From DAOVFN01 sp964484305 (GTDB lineage Archaea; Aenigmatarchaeota; Aenigmatarchaeia; QMZP01): 64,000 nt of DNA. Positions 12,701 through 24,700 of this stretch are shown here, one piece after another; position 1 is the stretch's first letter, and every line of letters begins with the position of its first letter. The notes beneath the pieces were generated by a model. That model did not search any database, had not been told where the DNA came from, and was given only the letters and a program-made list of their open reading frames with translations. The stretch is from NCBI GenBank assembly GCA_964484305.1, contig CAZAEI010000002.1, positions 33,647 to 97,646 on the forward strand. Reading direction: 5' to 3'. The position numbers were made by a program, and so were the translations under genes.

Positions 12701-15700
12701 TCCATCCGGCCGGGACAGAAACGCTTATGTTGTAGTATACCCTGTCAGCGAAGAGGTGGGATACGGTCACGTTCAGTTCCTCTGTGGTCGAGGGGCACAT
12801 GTAGTCAGGGCCCAGGACAGAGAAGGAAACGTTCCTGAACTCGAACTGCTCCCTCCTTTTTGCCTGGCTGGAGTTGTAATCAACAAAAGCATTAAGGTAC
12901 TTGGTTCCGGAACCCCAGGAGCTGGTGTCAATCTCCGTGAAGTTCTCGTAGACTGTCGTGCCCTTGTCGAGGGGGACGTCTGTCTGGGTCTGGCTGTATA
13001 TCACGCCTCCTGAGGAGTTGGTTATGTTCAGGGTTATGTTCACGGTGTATGAGGCATTGAGGGTGTTCTGGACCCTGACCGTTACGTTGAGGTTTCCGTC
13101 ACCCTTCTCCATCCCGCTGGTTTCATCTCCTGCAATGGCCGGCTTTATGTCTATAACCGAGACAGACGGCCTGTAGTAGAGTTGGAGGAAGAGCGCATCC
13201 AGCATAAGGCCGTTACCACCTGCGTTCTCTATCCTGATTATACAGTAACCTGTCCCGTTGGGGGCTATCTGATTTTGCATTATAGAAACCGGTTGCTCTT
13301 CAGCGTTGTCGCCGATGTCCTGGCTGTGCAGGACGTTGAACCAGTCCGTTCCGTTGTACGCATAGACCCTTGCCCTGGATGGGCCCGAACTGCCCTCCCA
13401 GTAGGCGGTCAGGTTCCCTATCCTATAGTCCCCGCCCTCGCATGGCCAGGCAGCCTCGACACTCTCCTCAGGCTCTTGCCCTGCTGTGAGGTCTGCCTCG
13501 AGTGAGCTGTCGTCAAGGGAGGCCCCCAGGGTGACGTCCACGGAGCAGAACTGGGTTGTGACATCGTCCTCAGAATCCCCGCTCGTGTTGTAGTGTATTG
13601 CAGAGGCCGGGCAGCCGAGGTCTAGGAATCTGTATGCCAAGACTGTCGTGATGTTCCTGTCCTCCTGCTCCTCTGTGTTGTTGACTGATACGTTGATTAC
13701 GTAGCTGACCTCATATGAGGAGTTCACATAGACCTCCCAGCCTACGTCCTTGGAGTCATCTATTCCCATTGCGCTAAGGTTCTGGGTCCTGCTCGGCAGG
13801 ACCTGCCAGTCAAGCGGAACTTCAAGTGTAGCATTCACCTGTTCAGAGGCCTTCTCTGTCACCGTTACTGTGGCATTGACCACGAAGCTCCTGTTCTGGA
13901 ATATCTCATCAGGGACGTACATGGCTGTTACGTTGATTTTTGATACTGGGGGGTTCACTGAGAAGGCGTCTGTCTCGATATCGGTCCCGTTGTTGTAGTA
14001 AGCCACGTCCGAGGCATTGGCGTAGATGGTGTAGTTTGCGTAGTCGAAGCCTATTACAGACGAGTTCCAGTAGCAGCTGTAGCTCCCGCCACCCCAGTTG
14101 GTGACATTGGTGCACTCATAGGTGTTCAGGGTGTCCTGGCTCTTCAGGGTCACGTTTATGGTGGCCGTGGTTATGTCCTCGTTGCAGTCGCCCACGACAT
14201 CCACGGTTATATTTATTGTCTCGCCCTTGAGGTAGTCGCCGTAGGGTATGGTGATGTTGGGCTCGAGCTGGCCTATTATGGTCACGTTGTATATTGAGGA
14301 GGAGTTGACATTGTCCTTGTGGTAATCATAGGCGTCGCTCTTGGTGTAGGCGAACCAGTTCTGGACGCCTGCCTGGTAGAATGGCGAGCATCCTGGGTTG
14401 AAGCTGAAGTTGGCGTACATGTGGGGGGCCGAGTCTGTTGTCAGTACCTTCATCTCACCGCCCTGGTGCTGGTTGGTGTAGACGCTGCCGTCTGTCGTGA
14501 CGTTGTAGAATACCTGCTCGGTCGTGGAGGAGTCTGCGTACTCGCCCAGGATTATGTCGAAAACGTCCACGAAGAGGGGTGTTGTTGCAGAGCCCTGCCT
14601 CTCGACCTGGGTGTTCTTGGGAGTGTCCTCCCTGTTTGGCGCGAAGCAGAAGGTCGTGAGGTTGACGTAGTCCGTGTGGTTCTCGTCGTAATCCTCCTGC
14701 TGGATGTTGGTGGCGTTTATCTCCCAGACGTATGCGCCCTCATAGGGGCAGGCTGACTTGACCTGGAAGGTGAGGTAGGCCTGCCCCATGGACTGGTTGT
14801 CCTTGTACTGGTCAATCCAGCTTGGGTCGTCACCGTCAAATGTCCAGACCAGCCTGTCCACACCGTTGATGAGGTAGTGTGTGATTTTCTGAACCCCCCG
14901 GCCGTTGACCTTGGCTGTCCCGAGGATGTAGTTCCACCCCCTCGGGAATGTTACGTTGGTGCTGAACGAGAGTATCTCCCCCCTTCCGCTGTTCTCTGCC
15001 TCGAGCCAGACTGGGATGAGGACATCCAGGATGTCAGAGCGGTTTGCTGTCCTGTTCTCCCTGGTAAACCAGTTGTAGGGGCTTGAGCAGTAGTCTGAAT
15101 CCTCATCGGATAGCAGGGAGTCGCCCTGCTCCAGGTCGAGCCTGAAGTGGAGGGCCCCTCCGTGGTCAGGGAGCATGCCCATGTCATAGTTACCGGAACC
15201 GACAGCCTGGCCGTCCCCCAGATAGACAGTGGAATTGTAGTAGCCTGACCCTATGGGCCTGTAGGGGAAGCTCTGCTCACCCAGCGGAGTAACCTGGGCC
15301 CAGAAGACATGGTATTCCCCGGGTTGTATGGTCACGCCTATTGTCCCGTTACTCCAGCCCCATTCATACCAATAGAGGTCTCCGCTGTCCCTGTTGGCGT
15401 AGTCGGGTGCTGCAGACTCGGAATATGAATGCACCGAGAACGTGGCACCTGTCTCCATCATGGACGTTGTCTCGCTTGGGTCACCCTCGAAGAATACCAT
15501 GCCGGTGACGTTTACGGGGTCTTCCTCGTCATTGAAGACTATGATGTGCTGGTACCTTCCCGAGGGGCAGTTGCCCAGGTCCTCAACCATGTGGGAGGGG
15601 GCCTCGACAAAGACCTCGGGCTTGCCGTCCTCATCGTAGAGGGTTCCCATGGTCAGGTTGTCCGGGGTCAGGGTCAGCGTATGGGTTGACGTGGTCTGCG

Positions 15701-18700
15701 GGGATGCGCCTGTGTCCCTCTCAGAGGCGTTGAACTTCCACTCCCTGGTGGCGCTGGTGTCGTAGTCGCTGACCGAGTACTGGTGGTAGAAGAGCTCGGT
15801 CTTGCCCGTGGGCACGGTCACGTTCCTGCACTCCACCTCAGTGAAGCTGAGGCCTGCGGGCCTCTCCCAGAGGCACAGGTAGACGTCGTTGATGTGCGTG
15901 ACGTTCACGCTGAAGGTGTAGTTCCTGCCCCATGGGGCGTCATCAGGGGTATCGGGGATTGCCATTTCGTTCAGAATCTGTATCGGGACCGAGAGGTGGA
16001 AGGCGTCCTCCTCGAGGTCAGTGTCGTTGTTGTGGTAACTCTTGTAGGCGAACATGGTTATATTGTAGTCACCGCCGGCCTTGCCCGAGGAGTTCCAGTC
16101 GCACTGGTAGATGCTGCCGGTCAGGTTGGTCACATATCCGGACTCCGGGCACCAGTAGGTCATTGGTCCGTCAAGCCTGAAGTTGACCTCCGCGTTGGAA
16201 ACTCCCTGGCTACAGTCGTCGGTAAGGTTTCCCTTGAGCACTATGGGAACGGTCTCGCTCTCGGAGAACTGCTGGAGCCCGGTTGGCTGGATGATGTCCG
16301 CGTATAGGTCCCCGTAAACGGCCACGTAGTGCTCGCTCGAGTTCTGGCTGGCGTAGCAGGTGTCGCTGGTCTGCATCTTCCATTTCTGGATTCCAACGTC
16401 ATAGTCGCACTCGTCCCCGCCCGGGGGAAAGGTCTCGTTGAAGAAGCCGTCCGCATCGGTCGTTATGAGGCCGAGGTCCGAGTATGCGGAGCCGTCAGTC
16501 GTGACCCAGAGCCTGCCATACACGCCTGAAGGGACGTATTCGTTCGCGTCGGTGTCGTTGACCTTGGTAGACAGGGTTATGGTGTCTGCGGAGCGGTTTA
16601 TCTCGGTGTCGTTGCCCGAGCCGCCGTACTCCACTATGACATCGTCTGCCTCCACGGTGAAGGAGCTCTCCTCGCTGTCTGTCTTGACGTCGATGTCAGA
16701 TGCGTTGAACTTGAAGTTTACCGTGCCCTTGTAGGAGCAGCTGAAGTTTATGTCCGTCCAGTTCAGAACGGTGTCGTTGCAGTCCTCGCAGTAAAGGTCC
16801 CCGTCGAGCTGCAGCCACTCCCCGCCTGTTCCCCCCGAGCTGCTGTGCCAGAGCTGGACAGTGACGTTGTCCAAGGGGTCGTCGGTGACGTTAACCGAGA
16901 AGTTGAATTTCCTGGACCAGCCCTCCGATGTCGGCACCACTGCGGGGTCTTCAAGGAGTGGGTATATGTAGAGGTAGAAGAAGCCTCCATTGCTCATGTT
17001 GGTCTTAACGGTCTCGTTCATGTAGTAGTAGTCCTTGGTCGCGTTCAGGGTGGCGTTGTACCACCCCTGCCTGTAGCCGGTTGTATCCAGGCCCTGGGGA
17101 GTCTCGGAGCACTTGTAGTAACCCGTCACGGGGCTCGTGACCGCGCTGCACTCGTCCTCGGTCAGGCCGCTCGCGTTGAACCTTACCGTGGCCCCGCCCA
17201 GCTCGGCCTGGCAGTCATCCCATATGGAGGCCTCGAACCTTATCCTGTCCCCCACGGTCTTGTTCTCCTCAAGGGGCCAGTCAAATGACACGTTGAAGTC
17301 TCCCATTACGGTGAGGTCGTACTCTGTAGAGGAGTTGTCTGCATAGCACCGGTATCCATCGGTCTCTGCCTTCCAGTTCTGCACGCCCACCTCGTACCTG
17401 GTCGGGGTGCATGAGGCATTGAAATCATAAACGGCATGGCCGGAGGAGTTGGTTGTGATGTTTATGCCGCTGTCATACTCGTAGCTGTTGGTCTCCACGT
17501 AGAATGTCACGTTGAAATCAAGCAGCTCGGTGCCGTTGCCGTCCCATATCCTCAGTATCAGGGTGTCTGTCTGGTCGCCTGACCTGTTGGCGGTTGAGTC
17601 GTCTCCCTGCTGGTATTCGAATACCACCGGGTCCTGGGTTATGGTGAAGTTCCTGTAGGAGCTGGGTGTGGTCGTGTTGGAATTCTGGTACTCGTCAGTG
17701 GCGTTGAACTTGTAGTACCAGAGCCCGATGTTGTCGCACGTGAACTGGGGGGTGAAGTTGAGGGTTTCCCAGTTTCCTGAGTTGTTGTAGTAGTCCTCGT
17801 CCATCAGTGTCCATGGGGCACCCACAGGGAAGGTTGACCTCCAGAGCTGCACGGTCACGTTGTCGTACTCGTCATATACGTCCACGGAGAAGTTCCATTC
17901 ATAACCCCAACCGCCGGACAGCATGGAAACGTTCTCGTTCTCGAGCAGGGGCGCATGGACCTGGGTGTTGACCTTCTGGACATCCGTAACGTTGTAGCTG
18001 TAGCACGTCTCTGTTGTTGAAACGTAGGCTATCCAGTCCTGTATCCCGGTGATGTAATAATCGTCAGGTAGGAAGTAGAACGTGGCATACCCCGTGGCGT
18101 TCGTCGTGTTCGTCCCGGCAGTCGTGTAGTCACCGCCCTCGCCGTTGGTGGTTACGTTGAACGTAACGGTTGATGCAGGCGAGAGGTCATATGTCTGCTT
18201 GTCGTTGTTATACAGCCTCACTATGAATTCGGCAGGAATCGAAAGGGATGAGTTGGTGTTGTTTCCGGAGATGTAGATTATGCTCACGTTATCCTTCTGT
18301 ATCTGGAAGGTGTCGTCGTTGTTTACGTACTGCCCGGGGTTTATCGGGTCCGATATCTTCATGTTGCCCTCCTCGTCGGTGGCGTTGAACCTGAACTTCA
18401 TCAGCTGCCCGGCATAACCGGAACAGGGATAGGTCACACCCGTCCAGTTCAGCTCGGTGTAGTTCAGTGCGCCATTGTCAGAGCAGTTTGTGCAGGACTG
18501 TGTTGAATAGTCCTGCCAGCCCTGTCCCACGACCTGGTACTGGAGCGTGACGTTGACAGTGTCCCCGAGGTTGTCTGATACGTTGACAGTGAAGTTGAAG
18601 TTGCCTGACCAGGGCCCGGACCTGGGGGTCACGTTTCCTGCCTTAAGTATCGGGGAGGTTGTCAGGTAGAAGATGTCCGGTGAGATGGTCGTGTTCTCGT

Positions 18701-21700
18701 AGTAGTAGGAGTAATTGGCCCACATGGTCACGTTGTAGTAGCCGTACTCTGCCTCCTGCCAGGGAAGCCAGTTGCACTTGTAGACGTTGGCTCCGATTCT
18801 GGATATTGGTGAACAGTAGTCGCCGTAGTCCGTGGTGTTGAGCATATAGCTTATCTGAGTGGAGGTGTTGACTGCCATGGGCTCTTCACAGTAGTTCTCT
18901 ATGAAGCCCTGGAGGAGCACTATCTCGCCTATGGAGAAGTTCTGGGAGCCGTCAGGGAGGTCTATTGCGGGGTACAGGGAACCGTAGACGGTGAAGTTGT
19001 ATGTGGAAGACTGCGTGGCTTTGTAGCAGGTGTTGCTGTCCTCCACCTTCACGTACCATTCGTGCAGCCCTACCTCGTACTCCTCGTTCTCTGTGGGCGT
19101 GGAGGCGTTGTCGCATTCCGGGAAGAAGTCGTACAGGACCTCGCCTGTGTCGTTTGCTGTTAGGAGATGCCCGCTGTCCCAGGACGCCCCGCCACCTGTC
19201 CCTACCTTGGTGATGTACATGGTGGTGTTCGGCTGGGCATAGGAGCCGTTCTCGTCCATTATCCGGACGTGCAGGGAGAGGTTGAGCAGGTCAGCGGAGC
19301 GGTTGGTCACGTTCTCGTGGCCCCAGATTACAAGGTAGGTGACGTCGTCCTCCTCTGTGGTGAACGAGCGCGCTGTGGTGGTGTTCTGGTTGCTCTCGTT
19401 ATCGGTTATTATGAACCTGTACTGGGCAAGGCTTGATACGTTGCCGCAGTCGAGGGAGATAGTGAAGTTCTTGGTCTCCCAGTAAGAGCACTCCGTGCAG
19501 GTCTGGTTGTCCAGCTTGAACCAGCCAGAGCCTGTGTTGAGCTGGAGCTCCACGTCAACGGTGTCGCTCTCGGGGTCGTATACCGTCACGTTGAAGGTCC
19601 ATCCCTCGCCCCAGCCCTGTGAAACCGAGGTGCTCTCCTCGCCCACGTAGCCATTGATGGTCTCGTTCTCGTACCTTGGCGGCCAGTTGAGCTCAATCTC
19701 AACCGTGAGGTTCTCGGTCTTGTTGTACCTGTAGCAGGCGTCATCGCTGCCTATGTAGCCGTACCAGGTCTGGTTCCCGTCGTAGAACTGGCCATCGGGG
19801 AGGAAGGTCACGTTTGCATGGCCTGAGGAGTTGGTCAGGGAGGAGTTTATCATGACCAGTGAAGAGCCTGCCCCGTTGGTTGTCACGTCGAACTTTACAA
19901 GGGGGGTCTCGTAGCCTGAGAATGTCCTGGAGAGGTTGTCGAGGTCGTAGACCTGCACGCCAAACTCTGTTGAGGTTGTCAGGCTCGTGTATGACTCGTT
20001 CCCGTAGACGTAGGTAACGTTTACGTCTGACTTCTCCGCCTGGAAGGTGTCGTCGTTGTCAACGTACTGCCCTGGGTTTATCGGGTCTGATATCTTCATG
20101 TTGCCCTCCTCATCCGTGGCGTTGAAGCGGAACTTCATGTAGGAGCCTGCATATCCAGAGCAAGGGAGGGTGAGGCTCCAGTTGAGCTGGGTGTAGTTGA
20201 GTGCGCCGTTGTCAGAGCAGTTAGTGCAGGACTGTGTGGTGTAGTCCTGCCAACCCTGGCCCACGACCTGGTACTGGAGCGTGACGTTGACAGTGTCTCC
20301 CTTGTTGTCGGACACGTTCACAGTGAAGTTGAACTCGGTTTCCCAGGAGGAGATTCTTGGGGTCACGTTGCCGGCCTTTAGTATTGGTGAGGTGGTGAGG
20401 TAGAAGATGTCCGGTGAGATGGTCGTGTTCTCGTAGTAGTAGGAGTAATTGGCCCACATGGTCACGTTGTAGTAGCCGTACTCTGCCTCCTGCCAGGGAA
20501 GCCAGTTGCACTTGTAGACGTTGGCTCCGATTCTGGATATTGGTGAACAGTAGTCGCCGTAGTCCGTGGTGTTGAGCATATAGCTTATCTGAGTGGAGGT
20601 GTTGACTGCCATGGGCTCTTCACAGTAGTTCTCTATGAAGCCCTGGAGGAGCACTATCTCGCCTATGGAGAAGTTCTGGGAGCCGTCAGGGAGGTCTATT
20701 GCGGGGTACAGGGAACCGTAGACGGTGAAGTTGTATGTGGAAGACTGCGTGGCTTTGTAGCAGGTGTTGCTGTCCTCCACCTTCACGTACCATTCGTGCA
20801 GCCCTACCTCGTACTCCTCGTTCTCTGTGGGCGTGGAGGCGTTGTCGCATTCCGGGAAGAAGTCGTACAGGACCTCGCCTGTGTCGTTTGCTGTTAGGAG
20901 ATGCCCGCTGTCCCAGGACGCCCCGCCACCTGTCCCTACCTTGGTGATGTACATGGTGGTGTTCGGCTGGGCATAGGAGCCGTTCTCGTCCATTATCCGG
21001 ACGTGCAGGGAGAGGTTGAGCAGGTCAGCGGAGCGGTTGGTCACGTTCTCGTGGCCCCAGATTACAAGGTAGGTGACGTCGTCCTCCTCTGTGGTGAACG
21101 AGCGCGCTGTGGTGGTGTTCTGGTTGCTCTCGTTATCGGTTATTATGAACCTGTACTGGGCAAGGCTTGATACGTTGCCGCAGTCGAGGGAGATAGTGAA
21201 GTTCTTGGTCTCCCAGTAAGAGCACTCCGTGCAGGTCTGGTTGTCCAGCTTGAACCAGCCAGAGCCTGTGTTGAGCTGGAGCTCCACGTCAACGGTGTCG
21301 CTCTCGGGGTCGTATACCGTCACGTTGAAGGTCCATCCCTCGCCCCAGCCCTGTGAAACCGAGGTGCTCTCCTCGCCCACGTAGCCATTGATGGTCTCGT
21401 TCTCGTACCTTGGCGGCCAGTTGAGCTCAATCTCAACCGTGAGGTTCTCGGTCTTGTTGTACCTGTAGCAGGCGTCATCGCTGCCTATGTAGCCGTACCA
21501 GGTCTGGTTCCCGTCGTAGAACTGGCCATCGGGGAGGAAGGTCACGTTTGCATGGCCTGAGGAGTTGGTCAGGGAGGAGTTTATCATGACCAGTGAAGAG
21601 CCTGCCCCGTTGGTTGTCACGTCGAACTTTACAAGGGGGGTCTCGTAGCCTGAGAATGTCCTGGAGAGGTTGTCGAGGTCGTAGACCTGCACGCCGAACT

Positions 21701-24700
21701 CGGTTGGCTGGGTTGGCTGTGCCTTTGTCTCGTTGCCGTATATGTAGGTCACGTTGACGTCCGACTTCTGTAGCTCGAACGTGTCATCCTCGCCATAGTA
21801 CTGGGTAACGCTGTCGGTGTATATCGTGTTCCCCTCGCTGTCGTAGGCCCTGAAGCGGAACTTCATCCACTGGCCTGCATATCCGGAGCAGGGGTAGGTC
21901 TTGTTGAAATCAAATGTGGTGTAGCCCTCTGCGTTGTCAGAGCAGTTCGTGCAGTTGCGGGATTCCACATCGTACCAAGACTGGCCGAGTATCTGCTCTT
22001 GGAGGGTGACGTTGACCGTGTCATCGAGGTTGTCTGCAATCCTTACGCTGAAGTTGTGCTCCAGCGCCCAGGAGTCCTGCCTGGGGGTGGCGTTTGCCTC
22101 GGTAAGGGAAGGTGAGGTTGTCAGGTAGAATGTTTCAGGCGGCTGCTTTATCGTGAGGTTCTCGTAGTAGTTCGGATAGTCAGACCGCATGGAGACGTTG
22201 TAGTATCCGTAGGGTGTTTCCTGGTCGGGGTTCCAGTTGCACTTGTATACGTTCGCGCCGATGGGGTCTATTACCGTGCAGTTTGTATCGTAGCTCTCGT
22301 CCTGGTTTGACAGGTTGAACGTAACCTGGGTGGTGGTGTTCAGGGTTATGGGCTCCCCGCAGTAGTTCTGTGTGTAGCCTTGGATTAGTATCGTATCCGC
22401 CGCGGTGTAGTTCTCTGAGCCGTCAGGAAGGTCGATGAAGTTCTGCAGGGTTCCCGTGACGTTGAAGTTCCATGTGCTTGACTGGTCATCCTCGCACAGG
22501 TCCGGGTCTTCCTCGGTCGTGACTATCACGTACCAGTCGTGCGCCCCAACCTCGTACTCCTCATTCACGAGGGGTGTGGAGGCATTGTCGCAGTCGGGGA
22601 AGAAGCTGTAGTTGATGTAGCCAGAGGCGTTAGTTGTCAGCGTGCGGCCGCTGTCCCATGTAGCCCCTGTCCCGGAACCCACCTTCGTGATGTACAGCTT
22701 GACATCCTTTCCTGCCCCTACCGTGCCGCCGATGTTCATCCTTATCCAGACCTCGGTCCAGTTGATTTCATCGATGTTTCCATCGTCGTAGTAATCGAAA
22801 TCTATTCCCCTTATCCTGATGTCGCTGTTCGCGGGGGTTTCCCATGCCGCCAGGACGGTTGAATCGGTTGTCCATGCGGTGGCGTTTCCGGTTCCGCTCA
22901 CTGAGAAATTGACGCTGCCGTCAATCCAGTCGGAGCCGTTCCAGAACTGGACCTGCAAATCGGGGTCGTTGTTTCCCTCTGCCGTGGAGCCCGTGTCGTT
23001 GTAATCAGAAACGTTCACTATAACCGAGATGTTGTATGTCTGGGATGGCAGCTCCGGGATGACATCGCTGTAGGTCGTCCAGCCCGTTACACCTTCATCG
23101 TCTATAAGGGGTGTATAGGCCAGTACATGAATCAGGTCTATGCCAAGGGTGTCGGTGTCTGCGTCGCTATCCTGGTCCGTGTCCATGAAGGTGACGTTCA
23201 GCTCGCCGCCGCTTATCAGGGCCGTCACGTCCAGCGTCATGTTGGTTTCAGAGGAGGTTATGTTGCCAACCTCGGTTGAGTAGGCATAGACGGTGAAGTT
23301 CTCCTCGGTGGCTGCTGAAGAGTTGGCTGAGACGTTCAGGTAGTAATATTCATAGCCGGCTGCTATGTCATCTATGATGTAGGTCACGTTCAGTACGGAA
23401 CTGCCGGCCCCGGACGACTCAATCGAGAAGGTATACCCGTTGGCTTCGTTGATTTCCAGGGTGAATGTCTTGGTTCCGGTGGTGTTTGGGGGGTTAATAA
23501 ACGTTTCCTCAACGCATGCAAAGGCAGCAGCCCCATCATTGGCAGGACCGCAGTAATTATTGAACCTTGACGTGCCTGAGGGCAGCCCGCTAAAGATTAC
23601 ATAGCCGTCCTTGAACGCGCAGTGCAGGACAAGCTCGTTGTCGGTGGTTGTGGTGACCGAGGGCGCGTCAATGGAGACACGTGTTCCTGTAAGCAGGTTG
23701 GTCGCGAACTGGCCCCAATCGCCTACGTTCTCGTAAAGCAGGATTATCCCGAGCTGTTCTTCTGAGCCTGTCCAGGACCATGTATAGGTCTTGGAGCCGG
23801 CGTTATCCTCGTCGTCCTGGGAAACAGCCTTAGTGTAAATCCATACTGCAGGGGCGGAAGAAGCCACTGTCCCGTCTATTGGCATTGAGCCCGATTCCTC
23901 CAATGTCCAGGTTTCGGTGCTCGGGGGGGTTATAGTTAAAGCCGGGGTGTTGTCATCAGTTGCCACAATAGCTACCATGAGGTCTCCCACCAAGGCAGAG
24001 GCAGGAACGGTAATGACTACATCGTTTCCAGCAGAATTTTCATCAAACCCGTCAGACTCAGAATCCTTGTATGCCGGGACGGCCCCGCCTGATGTGGTCT
24101 CGTTAATCACCCTGAAGCTCTTGTCATAGGTCTGGGTGTCGGTGTAGTCGCCTGAAACAGAAACCCCGGATATTATGTCTTCGTCACCGGAGGAATCCAT
24201 GGTGTAGTATGTGCTGCTTTCCTGCGCCGCCTTCTTCTGTATCTCTCCGGATTCCTGGTCTTCTGTTTCATTGTAGGTTGTTGCGTATCTTACAAGAACC
24301 TCCAGCGTCAGGTTTTCCGCGTCGGCGCTCCTGTTCGTGTTCACATTGTGGCCGGAGGCGACCTCGAACTCGTAATCAAGGTCTACGTCGCAGGGCAGGC
24401 TCAGCGGAACATCAATCTCGGTTTTCCTGTCAAGAGCAACCGGGACTGAATAAACGTTGTAAGGATACTTTGTTACAGTCAGCCTGAAGGGGGAATACGT
24501 GACGTTTCCCGTGTAATTGTATTCGGCGTATGTGACTGCCTGCTGGGTTATTGTCCCGTCTGCTGACGTGTTTATCTCAAAGATGGTGTTTCCAGAAGTG
24601 TCGTTCAGCTGGACTGTCGCATTTTCAATGGGAGCTCCCTCTGAATCCGAGACCGTCACGTCCAGCGTGTACTTCCTGAATAGCGTGCCGTTGTCCGCCT

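Larger units (their letters stand above)
14250..22000 (-). repeat. Proximal array of ~330-residue modules in the giant gene
   Basis: A recurring segment (antisense of the 'DDV/DNVTV..GN' motif that ends the second third of each module) appears near 14640, 15660, 16650, 17640, 18310, 19360, 20045, 21095 and 21780. Spacing is about 1.0 kb except in the 18.3-21.8 kb part, where it alternates between about 1.05 and 0.69 kb because of a recent duplication of a two-module unit. Each module looks like three successive beta-sandwich domains. The first carries the DDC pair and a GxYNC motif, the second the CxxC and KFNATD motifs, and the third the NRSG, TNxTG and PxCxYxVG motifs. Boundaries are approximate. 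Confidence 0.75.
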
